Positions 20,396-32,521 of a stretch of DNA of 64,000 bases are shown one piece after another. The notes beneath the pieces are model-generated. The model was not told the origin of the DNA. It worked only from the letters and a program-made list of their open reading frames with translations, and did no database searches. A program made the position numbers and the translations under genes. This DNA comes from Armigeres subalbatus (taxonomy: Eukaryota; Arthropoda; Insecta; Diptera; Culicidae), in the NCBI RefSeq assembly GCF_024139115.2, contig NC_085140.1:422170283-422234282 (forward strand), given 5' to 3'. The stretch's first letter is position 1, and each line of letters opens with the position of its first letter.

Positions 20396-22080
20396 TGTGT
20401 TATCGCATACCCTTATCTCTCATGCTTAGCGGTTTGCGGAGCCGATTGGTTGTATTGGTTGTTTCATTATATTTCATCAAAATACTGTTCTACAAAATCC
20501 CTGTATGTACACCCGAATTAATCCAACTAGCAGTGTTAGTGCCATTCCCGTGCGAGATAAAAGGTAAATTATATATGAAAGGGTCTAAAATAATACTGTT
20601 TGGTGGTAAATCCGGGTGAGATGCCACACCTTTACAAAAATCAATATTTCATCAAAACGATTCGTTAAATTGAATCTTTGATGATTGTCAATTAAAATAC
20701 TTCAAAGATCTTGCTATATCCAGCTTTTTACGGGTTGATGCCATAATACTTTGAATCACCCCTTTTGACACATGCTGTGTCCACTATAATATTTATAGAC
20801 GGATCTCAGCAATCGGTGATTCATACAAAATTTCTTTGTTTACAGCATTAAACTGTCATAATTTTACCTGGAACTCGAGCATGATTTTTTAACTTGGTTT
20901 AATGTTCCATCTGTATTAAAACATATCATTTATTTGTACTACTTTTAGGTGTCTGTTAGCACGGTAGCTGGGGCGCGCCACTGGATAATGGTTAACGAGG
21001 TTTCATGCATTATTTCAAGAATAAGGTCTAAACAGATTGGTCTATGGTTTTGCGACCAATGAGATCAATAATGTATGACATCTAAAATATAAGGTGTCTA
21101 CCGGAATAATTGTCTTAAAGCCGCCCGTTTTATCTCCTCAATTAAGGATAAAATACAATATCTACTAATTACAGAACTCCTTATGAGAGGAAGAGCGTAA
21201 TGAGATAAATATTTTTTCTCTCATGGGCTTATTGCACGAGTAGAGAGACGTGACGAGTTAATATTTCATTGATCAAAGTCGAATGCTCTAATGTCAAATT
21301 CGTATACTCTAGTCGATTCACGAGAGAATAACCGGAATATTCATCCTACTTTACTCGGAAATTACGAGCAATTTTGAAATGAATAGATCAGCGCTATGCG
21401 TATTCAAAGTGCATTTAATTTAGGCTCGTGGTCAGAAAGTTTTCGAAAAATTTTAAGTTTGACCCTCCCCAGGGTTGGAAACTCGAGTAAAAAAACTCTT
21501 ACGCAATTCGAGACGTAACTAACTGTAAAATTCCACGAAAGATGAACACTGAATAAATAAGGAACAACTGTGCGAACTTTAACCCCGAGAGGCACAACAC
21601 GGAGTCTCGAATTGTACGTAAAACCAAGGACGATCCAAAATTACAGATGCGGCATCGTTCAATGTTGCATCTGACGAACTCGTAAAGGCTCAATTTTGAT
21701 ACCAATGAACGTCTCAAAACCGATATTGGCAGCATTCTGCGTGGCTCTAAAGCACTTTTTATTCATCCCTTGAAATGCCTAAAATGGAAGAATGGTTAGT
21801 AATAAAGAAAAAACCGATGTGTGAATTTCCTTGTTATTTAAAAATAAACAATCTAAAAATCTCCATTGGTAACGGGAAAGATTATAACTCTACTTCATGG
21901 CTACCAAGATATTATTTAAAATAAAGTTCACAGCATATGTCAAATTCGAGTCACCCCTTGTTAATTTATGGCTAGCGTAAAAAGCTGGATTGTAATACAA
22001 TAATCTAAGTCCACTTAGTTCTTTCCAGTTCGTTTGCATACTTAGTCCTCCGTATAGAAAACGAATGAAATTTTCAATTT
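20396..22080. other. AT-rich sequence with dispersed-repeat traces, no gene
   Basis: At 20511-20560 a segment reading TTAATCCAACTAGCAGTG matches the start of the satellite element at 35720. Other open frames (21404-21735 minus strand) are not recognised. No splice-supported coding sequence was found. Confidence 0.45.
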
Positions 22081-22084
22081 CACG

Positions 22085-22680
22085 GCGCTAAAACGGCAGG
22101 GTTCGGAATATGGGTCCCGTGATTTGAGTCAAAACGGTAATTTTTGAACATGTGTTGCGAAGAAATAACGTTTTACAAATAATTTCTAATCCATTTCCAC
22201 AGCTCTACACCCATGCGTGTAATTTATAATAAAAGAAAGCTTTCGTCACTTTGTATTAAGTATACAAAAATAAATAGCTCTGCTTATATATCGAAGCAAC
22301 CATACGCGTGCTTGCCACTGGGAGACTCCGTGTCGTCACACGTTCCCATTTTTGCAGCATCATGCCTTATCGTATCGGCAGTTACTGCCAACCAGTTTCC
22401 CGTCCAACCGATGATGCGTCGAGCTGGAGAGGCGACGATGACATCAACTACTGCAGTACCGGAATGGTTATCCGAAAAAGGAAATCTTTGCCGAATACAA
22501 ACTAACTATGGTTTATGCATACCGTTTTGTCTCAATTTATGATCATGACTCATATTCCGAACACTGATGTTTTAGTGCCCTAAAACTAAATTTTTTATCG
22601 GATCCCATGGAAAGAATTATGTGAATTAAGCCAAAATGACCATTTAAAGCGAGTGTTCGGAATATGAGTCAAAACGGTAC
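22085..22680. repeat. Dispersed repeat with inverted and direct GGAATATG-AGTC motifs
   Basis: TTCGGAATATGAGTCAAAACGG at 22654-22676 is echoed directly at 22090-22135 (split by an insertion) and inverted at 22544-22566 (ATGACTCATATTCCGAACAC). This is probably a non-autonomous transposon. The small open frames within (22213-22542) have no recognisable motif. Confidence 0.5.
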
Positions 22681-22876
22681 TTGCTGTTAATTGTTTTCTC
22701 GTATTGAACCAGCAATTTGCATGAGAAACAATGTTCATAATACATTATTTTTCGCGTCCATATTGTTTCTAACAGAGCCTGCGATTTTTAGGAATTATAG
22801 ATTAAGAATGATTCGAGTAAGTGTTTCGTATCGAATGCGGATCTGGGTTTTTATTTCTGTTTTGTGTGTAAAGTAA

Positions 22877-23038
22877 ATTCTCGCCTAACTTTTTAAAAGG
22901 ATCTAAGTAACATTTTTTTCATGAATTAATTTGAATATTACAATCAACAGACCAATATGAAAGGTTTTGATTGCAGTACTCAAACAATTCATGAAAAAAA
23001 TGTTACTTAGGTGCTTTTGAAAAGATAAGCGAGAATTG
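22877..23038. mobile_element. MITE with ~50-bp terminal inverted repeats
   Basis: Left arm 22877-22928 and right arm 22986-23038 pair through TTCTCGC, TTTAAAAGG/CTTTTGAAAAG and CTAAGTAACATTTTTTTCAT. A second copy of the family is at 61178-61348. The central parts also correspond (CAATATGAAAG / CTTTCATATTGG), showing the two copies are inverted relative to each other. Confidence 0.85.
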
Positions 23039-23269
23039 ATTAGTTCGCGATTGAGCGTGTCGCGAGCTCTGCTTTGCGTTGGTGAGTAAATTGATTTGAG
23101 ATTAGAAACTGCAGTGCGCGTTTTCTCGTGTTTCTATCGGACGCAAAATGGTCGCGCAATCATCGAAATGCTTAATTTTAAATTAAATTTTTTTGTACCA
23201 TTCCACCAAGGAAGAGTCATCGCTTCGTATCCTTTCTTTTTCTTCTTCTATGGAGACCCCAGTAGCTTC

Positions 23270-23790
23270 TGCGGATATTCTCGAGAATTCCTTGGGAATT
23301 TACTTCAAGAATTACTTCGGTAATTTCTTCAAATTAGTCAGGTGATGTTTCATGAATTTATTCAAAATTTCGTTCGCGAAATCGTCCTCCAGGAATTAAT
23401 ACGGTTAGTCATCCAGAAATTCTTTCAGCTTCGAGAATTCATTCAGGATTTCCATCGTGAATTCCTCCAAGAGTTTCTCCGGTAGTTCCAGAAATTGGAA
23501 ATGCATCAAGATATTCTATCAAAAATTACTTTAGGAAAAGTTTAAATATTCTTAAGGAATACTTGCATCTTGAGAATTTCTTTAGAAATTCCTTCTGAGA
23601 TTTCTTCGAAAATTCCTTCGGAAATTCCATAACAAATACTTTTAAGACTTTCTTCGGAAATTATTTTAGAAATTCCCTCCGAAATTGCTCTGAAAAGTTT
23701 GCCGTAATTCCTACGGAAAATTCTTCGGAAATGGCTACGAAAATTGCTTCAGGGAAACATTCAGAAAATTTAATTGAAAATTCCGTGTAA
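23270..23790. repeat. Degenerate GGAATTTCC-type short repeats
   Basis: Same texture as 8262-8765: AAATTCCTTCGGAAATTCC-like units with heavy divergence. Confidence 0.65.
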
Positions 23791-23944
23791 TACACGCCGA
23801 TGTATTTGATGTGCGGCGTGTGCCATTTTGACAGATCGAATTGACATTTAGAAAACTCAAACATTCATCTATTAGTTGTACTCATTGAATTAATTTTATT
23901 TAATTTTTAAAAATTGTGAAAATAAAAGAGCATTTCAGTTTTGT

Positions 23945-24150
23945 GTCTGTGTTTCGACCTTTTGATTTTATTGATCTTTTTATCTTTCGTCCTTTTATCC
24001 CGTTCGATGTTCTGTCCTTTTGATCTTTTGTCCCGTTCGCCGTTTTGTCCTTTCGACCTTTTGTCCTTTTTGACCATTTGTCAATTCGACCGTTTGTCTT
24101 TCGACATTTTGTCCTTTCGACCTTTTGTCTTTCGATCTTTTGTCCCTAAC
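23945..24150. repeat. TTTTGTCCTTTCGACC minisatellite
   Basis: About twelve degenerate copies of a 15-17-base unit alternate CCTTTTGTC and TTTCGACC. This resembles the GGCC- and GGCATAA-type minisatellites elsewhere in the window in unit length and C/G spacing. Confidence 0.75.
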
Positions 24151-24564
24151 CCTCCGAAGAATTACCTGAAATAATTTTTGAATTGGAAGTTTTTGGAACA
24201 ACATTCCAAAGAATTTCTAGAAACCTTTCCAATACATTAGACTGCATTGCATTTCATAGACGATAAAATGCAGTAAAAATTTCGTAATATTTGGAATGTC
24301 TGACATTTTTCAATTGATTTATCGCTTGATTGATTATCGCCTCCAATATTATGATTCTAACAACTGACGCCAAATTATAAATGAACCAATAACGCCAAAA
24401 ATGCTGATGCCCCACCATAACCAGAGCTCAGGCGCCGCCAGTGGGCATATCCATGTTTTCGTTGGACAAAGTATCAACAAGGCACTGCCCGAACGAGCTT
24501 GAGAAAACAAGAAGGCCTCAAAGGAAATGCAAACTCTTTTTTAATTATATATAGAGATTGATTC

Positions 24565-24848
24565 CCTCCTTGGCCGTGCGGTAAGATGCGCGGCTACAAA
24601 GCAAGACCATGCTGAGGGTGGTTGGGTTCGCTTCCCGGTGCCGGTCTAGATAATTTTCGGATTGGAAACTGTCTCGACTTCCCTGGGCATAAAAGTATCA
24701 TCGTGTTAGCCTCATGATATACTAATGCAGAAATGGTAGCTTGGCTTAGAAACCTCGCAGTTGATAACTGTGGAAGTGCTTAATGAACACTAAGCTTCGA
24801 GGCGGCAATGTCCCAGTGGTGGTTGTAATGCCAATGAAGAAGAAGAAG
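24565..24848 (+). mobile_element. tRNA-derived SINE, full length, 14-bp target-site duplication (Feilai-like)
   Basis: The head starts CCTCCTTGGCCGTGCGGTAAG and includes a box-A-like TGGCCGTGCGG and box B GGTTCGCTTCC, the RNA polymerase III internal promoter. The body includes GGATTGGAAACTGTCTCGAC and ends in a GAAGAAGAAGA tail. ATAGAGATTGATTC (24551-24564) and ATAGAGATTAATTC (24849-24862) are the duplication, with one mismatch. The name Feilai is by resemblance. Confidence 0.85.
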
Positions 24849-25029
24849 ATAGAGATTAATTCATTCAATAGAAATAATAGCGGTGGTATCATAACAACAG
24901 TGACGATCAAGCTTGAACAAGAATAATATCACGAGAAACTCTCACAAAAAGCACCATGTGACCCCATCTAAGCAGTGCCCGTCTAGAAGCTTATAGCATA
25001 CAAGGCCTGATGTAGGTACCTTACCGTGG

Positions 25030-25560
25030 AGCAGTTTGCTTAGCAATTCAACGCCCCTAGGTCACGCGTTTGGCAATCCTTGTTTCCAAACAATATTCTC
25101 GCAACAGCGAACCGTCCACCCCTTTTCTGTCGATAGGAAAACGCGACGAGAAGAGAACCAAAAATTCACCGAGAGCGCCCGGCATCCCATCACCATATGC
25201 AGAATTTTCCGAGAGAGCATTTCCAAAGAGCGAACCAGCAGCTGACTCGGCCGTCACAACTGACAGCATTTTCCAACATCTCGGCGTGCATATTTATTGC
25301 TCCCCGTGCGTCCACCGATGACTGACGCCACTTTTTCAGAGCTGTTTTGCCACAACTGGAGTGTTTCGGAAAAGGCCGTTCGAAGTTTGTTTTTCGTTCG
25401 GGAAGACCGTGAATAATTTCCGGATTTTCTGGAACCGTGCGCGATCCGGTAGTGAAGTAGACGGGATTTGAAACAAACGGTACATACGTTTTTGCTTTGT
25501 GAAAAAGGAGTGAGTCTCACCATTCGCTGAAGTGTCATCACAGTTCGGGTAGGCCAGTGG
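25030..25560. other. Non-repetitive GC-richer island, possible promoter or untranslated exon
   Basis: It stands out from the AT-rich surroundings by CpG-containing, non-repetitive sequence. Overlapping open frames on both strands (25036-25321 plus, 25254-25541 minus) show no protein motif. It could be a distant 5' exon or regulatory element of the plus-strand gene that begins near 41227, or of a gene outside the window. Inference only. Confidence 0.3.
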
Positions 25561-25564
25561 TGGG

Positions 25565-27320
25565 CGGATGAGGAAAATTTAATATGCCTGAAATTTGCAG
25601 TGATTTAATTCAAATGGGTATTGTGATATCTTCGCGTTTACAACAATATCGTGGATGTTTTGTGAAAAAAAAGTGAAAGAAGATAAGAAAATTAAGAAGA
25701 TAAATTTCAAGAAGAATTCGTTTGTGTGCAGCATATTGTCTTTTAGAAAAAGGAAAAAAAACATTTTTGCAAATTGGTCTACCCAAAATGCTTGCTAAAT
25801 GAAATGTGCGAAATCATGGATCCAGTGAAACAAAGGATTTAAAATCATTTTTATTGTTTTAAAAACGTCCTAGTATATTGTAAAATTACAAAGGATTTAT
25901 ATTCGCTGCTAATTAAGGCTTACTCAAAGAACATAGCAGATTGGAAAATGTTCTGCACTCGTTCAGCATCATGTATACCAGTCGAATATCGAATTCTTAA
26001 CTCTAAAAATAGTGTCATTGTTTATCAAAGGAATTTCAAATACTCTCATCATCATCAACAGCAGCAGTAGCAGCTCAAAATCAGAATTGAGTTGAAGAAA
26101 AAAAACTAACATCCAGATATAGTTAAAAATTAGCCAACAACACACTCACACCAAGTCATTTCTGTTGCTGAAAATCAACATTCTTCCACTCCCGAAAAAT
26201 CGCTTTTCCTGGTGGCTATTTCTCAAGTGTTTTCCTCTTCAGAGAAGAATGGTCAAATATGCAAACTGTGATATTTTTTTCTTCCTGTATTTCTTATACT
26301 ACAGAGTTACACCGCAAGGTTATATCTTCAATCAGAAACTGAACTTTAATTAGGAGGATTCTTAGCGAAAACTTAGTCTTTGTTCATATGATTCAGATCG
26401 TGTATTGTTGTGTATGTCTGTATGAAAACTTTGCAATATTACACAGTTTCCATGTGCTCAACCTTAGACGACTTTAGTGCAATAACTCCTTTAAAGGATT
26501 TCATTGAGCTATAGAATTTGGTTACAAACCATTATTGGCGTTCATATTTCGAGTTTCGAAGACAATGATAACCGCCTTGATATGAACAACTGAACCCCCC
26601 ATAAATACTTTACTACGAATAATTTGTTTTGAAACATTCAGTAATTGCTTTCACCTAAATTGTAAACTGTTTTTCTATTTCATGAATTGGTTGCAATATA
26701 GTATTGAAGATTCTTCGTTCGTTCGTGTCAACATAATCATCGTTGTACTCATCATGTGTCCGCTAGTGATTTGGTCTGATGTTTTTCTTGCCTTGTTCGC
26801 ACTCTATGGCTGCGTTCTTGCGATCAAACTGTCTGACTGTGTATGGGTGCGGGAAAACAAGGACGGAAACTATAGGGAAATGCGAATAAACACTTCCAGA
26901 TTGGTGTGTTCGGTAAATTCGGAAACCTCGAGGGCTTGCACCTGTGTCAGTGAGTGCGGAATGTGTTGCTGAATTGGGTCGGACATGTGTGTGCGGTTCA
27001 ACAAAAATGCGTGCAGAATAGTTTTGACGTGGTTGGAAAATGTAAACGATTGGAACAGTTTACCCATATTTTGTAAGGCCTACAGTGCCGGATGAAAAAA
27101 CTCAGCAATGTATGAATTATAAAATCAACGAGTTGATTTAAATTAGACAATAAAACGATAATGAACTGGGATCAGCTAACCGTCTTACATTATGCCACTA
27201 TCTGGCTTTTTATCCATGAAAAGCTTAATTAAAATTACTCGCTAATAGTAATATAAAAAAAGGCGTGGGTATTTGTTTCACATGATGCGGCAGTAACAAG
27301 CTGTTAATATTTCGCAGTTT
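25565..27320. other. AT-rich sequence, no gene recognised
   Basis: Open frames at 26165-26353 and 26682-26972 are hydrophobic or Cys-rich but have no start, splice or motif support. I see no repeats of note. Confidence 0.4.
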
Positions 27321-27325
27321 TTGGC

Positions 27326-28500
27326 ACGCCGCCGCCGCCGACAATTGTGCATCGGCGCGCCACCGTTTTAATATTTGTCACGCCGCTGATCTATAATTTT
27401 CCACGCCGATTCAAATTCAAAGAAGTCCGCAGAATTTCCCGATAACTCATAACGTGGAGTTTCACACTGAATTTTTCGTGAATCTACCAACGATTTCCTT
27501 GAAAAAACTAAGAAGAACTTCGAGTCCAAATTCCGAAATAATTCCCGTTGAAATACAAAGAATTCTTGGTTGAAATAAAATTTTCGAACAGAAAAAGGTC
27601 GTTTGGCAGAAGGTCATTTGGCCGAAAACCAAATGTGGTTTTGTAAAATATGCAGAAAGCGTGGCCTACCTTTCCTGAATGGTAGCGTGCAATTTTGAGA
27701 AAATCGGATAATACTAAGCAGAAACACGACAAAACAGGCACTGACTGATTTTCATTCAGACCGCACAGAACAACAAAATCGGACCGCGGAAGCTATCTGC
27801 TTACTGAGCAGAAACCCGACAAAACAGGCACTCTCGTTTGGCCAAATAATTTGACCGAAAATATCGTACTACGAAATAGTCTTTTAAGTGGAAGGCCCGA
27901 AAGGCCATTTAGTATGATCCATTCCGCCAAATGGCCCCTTCTGTCAAACGACCATAACGACAAAACGGCATTTTCAGCCGGCTGACTTATTCGGCCAAAC
28001 GACCATTTCGGCCAAACAACCTGTTAGAGACAATGGCTTTTCCGACCGATTGTCGCTTCGATCAAATTAAATTTTTTATCAAACCGTTTTTCTTGTAATA
28101 ACCGTTTCGCCCGAAATGTCTTAAAGTTTTCCGCGCATATTCCGCAGTATTTTCTATGTATATTTCGAAAAATATCCAACACAAATTCCGAAAAACTTTC
28201 CGTGGATATTCTGAAAATTTTCCTATAGAAATTTGGATCGATTTCTCGCAGAAATTCTCACGAATAATTTTCCTTGCGATTTCCAAAGAGATTCCAAAGA
28301 ATTCTCGAAGTTTCAAAGCAGTTCCCGTGAATAAGTGGGAAATAATTTCCGAATGAATATTTTGGAAAAACTGAGAGTTTTGTAGAGAAGTTCCTCAGAC
28401 TTTTCCGGTTAATGTCTTGAAAATATACAAAAAATACTTTTGAAAAATAAATGTAATAAAAAAATTGCCACGCCGATTCACGCCGCCGCCGATCGGCCTG
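27326..28500. repeat. Composite repeat block capped by CACGCCGCCGCCG motifs
   Basis: In order it holds CACGCCGCCGCCGCCGAC (27326-27410), GAATTCC-type repeats, a minisatellite of TTTGGCCGAA / AACGACC units (27590-28080), GAATTCC-type repeats (28120-28440) and CACGCCGATTCACGCCGCCG (28463-28490). The same modules occur at 50560-52060. Confidence 0.7.
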
Positions 28501-29573
28501 TAGTTTTCCAGTAATTAATAGTATTCCGAAATATTTGAGAATTTACTACAATATTCAATATGTAAGTGTAAAACCTTAAAATTAAATTACCTTAAAACTA
28601 TTATTAATACCTACTACCTAAAACCTGTTATAAAACTAAATTTATTTCTCTAGTTGCAATACCAACACCTATTCTTAAAAGTTAAACCTAATCCTCTAGG
28701 TGAAGAGATACTGTTAAAATTGTAAGTAAAACTGTAATTGTAAGGCTACTGAAATGAACTTATTATAAATTTATCACAGCTAAAGCTGTCCCAACCAACT
28801 TCGAGTTTATCGGTGGGCTGCGGGAAAGGACAAAGGGAATGATTCACAGGTGCCTCACAATTGCGCAACATGTTCTAAGCCCGATGATTACGATAACATG
28901 GCGGCTTGTGACTAATGTTATGATTGGTTCCATTATTCTTGTGTTCATGTCTATGACACGGTTCAGAATCAAGTTTGGCAATGTGCATCCTGCGAACTCC
29001 TGCATGGTTCTAGTAAAACACAACTACCACTAGCTTTTGAGGAAGAAATGGAAAAAGGAGGTGCGAAGCCCAAACTTCCGGTGGTGCAAGCGGTAAATCT
29101 GGCTGTTCCGGCGAAGAAAGCAGGAACCAACTCTTTGGTCGGAAGCAAAGGTACGCGGAAGGTGAAAAAAGGAACCGTCCAGCAAAGCATTACCTGAGTG
29201 CCCAGAGGCGGTTGGAATTAAAGTTAAAGTATGTAGAAGAGCAGCAAAAATACAAGAAGAAGAGCTGACTGCACGGAAGGAGCTTCAGGATTTCGAACGG
29301 AAGCTTGAAGAAAAATTACGGGAAAGGAGTTAGCAATCGACGCTAAAAAGCCACTAAGAAGAAAAGAATATCGGATGAACGTGAGTTCCGGATGAAGCAG
29401 ATGGCTATTAGAAAGCACTCAGAAGAAGAGAAGGTGAGATTGATCCGGCAAGCTTCCGAGTACGCCAACAGCAGGAGCGGTTTGGTCGATACTGGTGCAT
29501 GTTCGAAGTTCAAGGTGGAGAACTGGTTGAAGATGCAGTAGACAATGGAACCGGTTAAGGTCCGATGTCTACG

Positions 29574-29721
29574 TAGCGGTTTTTCAAGCTGCGTACACGC
29601 CGCGTCCACGCAAGGTACCCAGCATCAAATCTAGCAATGCACACGTATACGTGTGCACGACTACATTTGATGCTGGGTACCTTGCGTGGACGCGGCGTGC
29701 ACGCAGCTTGAAAAAACGCTA
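29574..29721. mobile_element. 148-bp foldback element nested in BEL/Pao
   Basis: Arms 29574-29647 and 29648-29721 are reverse complements around a perfect CACACGTATACGTGTG centre. They contain GCGTCCACGCAAGGTACCCA and CAGCATCAAAT. Ends read TAGCG...CGCTA. It is GC-rich compared with its host and interrupts the BEL/Pao leader-coding region. Confidence 0.85.
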
Positions 29722-30067
29722 GGTGGGCATCGGCCCCAAGGAGTTAACGCTAGAAGTAAAACCTAGTGGTGCATCAAAGCAAGTAGAAAATACTACTCGT
29801 CAACAATCCAATATAAGGACCGCTGGGAGCACAGGCCCCCAGTTGTCTCTTTTACGAAACCATTTTCCTCACAACATCTTGTTAGTCAGGTGATTCAAGA
29901 ACAGCAAGCTCATACGAATGGTTTCGTGAAACAACATTTCGTTGATGAGTTTGAGCAACTGGGTGTTGGAGATGCAGATGTTCACGTCAGTACTAGTAAC
30001 TATGCCCTGAACTTGTTGGTTGGCGATGTCAATTGTAACCATGTCTTGGAAAGACGGAATAATATTT

Positions 30068-30439
30068 TTTTATTCCTTTCTTTATTTGTTAGGCACTCTG
30101 TGTTACTTAACCGCTACTGTGCCGATATCTACTGTGGTATTCTGCTGTACAGAGACCACACAGAATCTATTTTTAGATTTCCATTATTCATTATTGTTGT
30201 CGTTGCCAGTCCATCTCATCGTGAGTCCATTGTGTCCGTTTGTCCATGTCGTGTGTATCAAATGATCGTTGCATTGTTCTGTTGCCATTTATCCGGGTAA
30301 CGTTGGAGGAATGCCTCCGAGAAGAACAAGTTGTCAGTCGTCATCAGGCAGCCGTGACGGTAAGGCGCGTACCCCAAACGCCTTCGCATGGGCTGCGAAT
30401 CTGGCGACTGACGAGGGCTTTTGATGGAGGGGTTGGAAA
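30068..30439 (-). mobile_element. Retroposed insertion in BEL/Pao with 12-bp target-site duplication
   Basis: GGAATAATATTT is present at 30056-30067 and 30440-30451, and the BEL/Pao frame resumes exactly after it (RRNNI then CEVQLPADG). The minus strand ends GAAAGGAATAAAAAAA, an A-rich tail, so it entered by target-primed reverse transcription. It encodes nothing recognisable: a SINE or a short 5'-truncated LINE tail. Confidence 0.8.
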
Positions 30440-32521
30440 GGAATAATATTTGTGAAGTGCAATTGCCTGCAGATGGTGATTACTCGAGAGCAAAGCAACT
30501 ACAGCAGCAAAATTACTCGAGAGCGACAAGTTCTCCCAGCATGCCCAGCAGCACATGCGACGATGTGAAGCAGCAACTGGTAAAAGCACAGCAAGAATTG
30601 GCGAAGGGAATAGACAATCGGTACCGAATGGTGATGCATTCACCTACCACGGGCGCGGAAGTGGAGAAAAATTCGTAGAAGGTCCAACAAACCGACAATT
30701 GGCTGCTAGACAGATGATGGGGAAAGATTTGCCTATATCTTCGGGTAATCCAGAGGAATGGCCGATTTGAATCAGTAACTTCCGCCGATTAACATCTACT
30801 TGTGGATTCTCCGATGATGAAAACATGATTCGACTTCAACGTTGCCTCACAGGTTCGGCTTTAGATGCGGTTCGCAGTAGACTGCTGTGTCCCGCTAGTG
30901 TCCCACACTTGATACGTACTCTGGAGATGCCGTATGGTTGGCCTGACACAATTATCCGTTCAATGACGGAGCGAGCTCGTCGGCAGCCTGGACTACAGGC
31001 ATATCTGAGAAATCCGTCTCCCCTACACGATCCGCTTGGGAAATTGCCTGTCGACTACAAGCTCAAGTGGTCTGCTTATAAGAGTATGTGAGCTGACGCG
31101 ATCTGAGTACGTTTGAGCAGTTTATGCCGGCTTTAGTAGAACTGGCATATGAAGTAGCGGATGACTTCCCCAGTGGAGAGAGGAACACGAAGCAGAAGCA
31201 GAAGATCAGCGATCGAGCATTCGTCCAGGCGCATTTGGAAACCATCAGTGAGCCAATCGACTAGCAGCAACAATCCAGGCACTCGAACACCCATAAAACC
31301 CTATGCTGTTTGCAAAGCGGAGGGGCACCAAGTCGCAGAATGCAATCGTTTCAAAGTAATAGACATTAGTGAACGAGTAAATTTGGTACGCTCTGTTGTA
31401 CTATATCTATGTCGATCGTGCTTGAACTTCCACGGAAAATGGCCATGCTAGACGGCAAAAGAATGTGGTGTCAACTATTTTCGGTTGAAACGTTACCCTT
31501 TGTTGCATTTTCCAACAACAGAAATCCACGCAGCGGTATCAACAAGTCATCTGAGTGAGCAAACAACAAGTGATGGGCCTTACTTCAGAATAATTCCTGT
31601 AACGCTATACGGGAAACATTGCGAGATGAACGTCTACGCTTTTGTGGATGAAGGGTCAAAGATAACGCTTATGGAAGATGCGGTGGCGGATCAGCTTGGA
31701 TTTGCCGGTCCAACGGAAACTCTAAACTTGCAGTGGACAGGAAATATCAAGCGTAGTGAGCCAAATTCAAAACGAATCAACACTTAAATTTCCGGAGAGG
31801 GTTTATTGAAACAGTATCAAATAAATAACGTGCGTACCGTCGGCGGATTACTACGAGAAAATGCGCATCAGATACCCACATCGTAGTACGTAGTACGTAA
31901 TACGTAGCTACGAGAAGGTGTCATCAAAACTCTTGATTGGTCTAGACAATTTGAAGCTCACCGTGCCGTTAAAAATCAAAAAAGGTAGGTGGGCAGACCC
32001 TATAGCCGCCAAGAGTTGCATCGGATCGAGCATTTACGAATGTGCTACGACACAAGTATCGACGGTCACGTGCGAGTTTCATTGTGGAGGATGGACCAAT
32101 CAGAAGCGGGAAGTTAACCAATTGGTTCGTGACTATAACACACTGGACAACACCGGTTTAACACATCCTTCTATGATCCTAGTTACCGATGAGGACAAGC
32201 GGGCAAGACTGCTGCTAGAGTCAATTACTCGAAAAATCGGGGAAGCTTTCGAAACAGGTTTTTTGTGAAAGACTGTCAATATCCAGTTCCCAAACAGCTA
32301 TAGGACGGCATTTAAACGGAGGTGTGCCCTCGCAAGAAGATTAGAAAAGGATCCGGTTTTCCATGCTCGTGTTAAACAGCACTCGTCGAGACTACGAGGC
32401 GAAAAAGTACGCACACAAAGCAACTCCACACGACCTCTCCACCACTACGCATTTAAAAATTCTGAAAATTACACGCTATGGAAATATTTTAACTCATATT
32501 TTTGTGATCATTATAATTTAT

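Larger units (their letters stand above)
28839..32452 (+). pseudogene. BEL/Pao LTR retrotransposon relic: PHD-like finger, Gag, protease, start of RT
   Basis: An N-terminal PHD-type finger (NCATCSKPDDYDNMAACD, then WFHYSCV and WQCASC; 28858-28995) is followed by a charged coiled coil (ELTARKELQDFERKLEEKL). The Gag core lies at 30700-31090 (LAARQMMGKDLPISSGNPEE, CGFSDDENMIRLQRCL, LPVDYKLKWSAYKS). Two knuckles follow: VCKAEGHQVAEC and CRSCLNFHGKWPC (31300-31450). The retropepsin FVDEGSKITLMEDAV is at 31640-31690, then LLIGLDNLKLTVPLKI (31924), and a linker and RT start (KDPVFHARV, DYEAKKYAHKAT) to 32452. Stops and frameshifts are frequent and the rest of RT, RNase H, integrase and LTRs are absent. 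Two insertions sit inside it (29574-29721 and 30068-30439). Confidence 0.9.
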
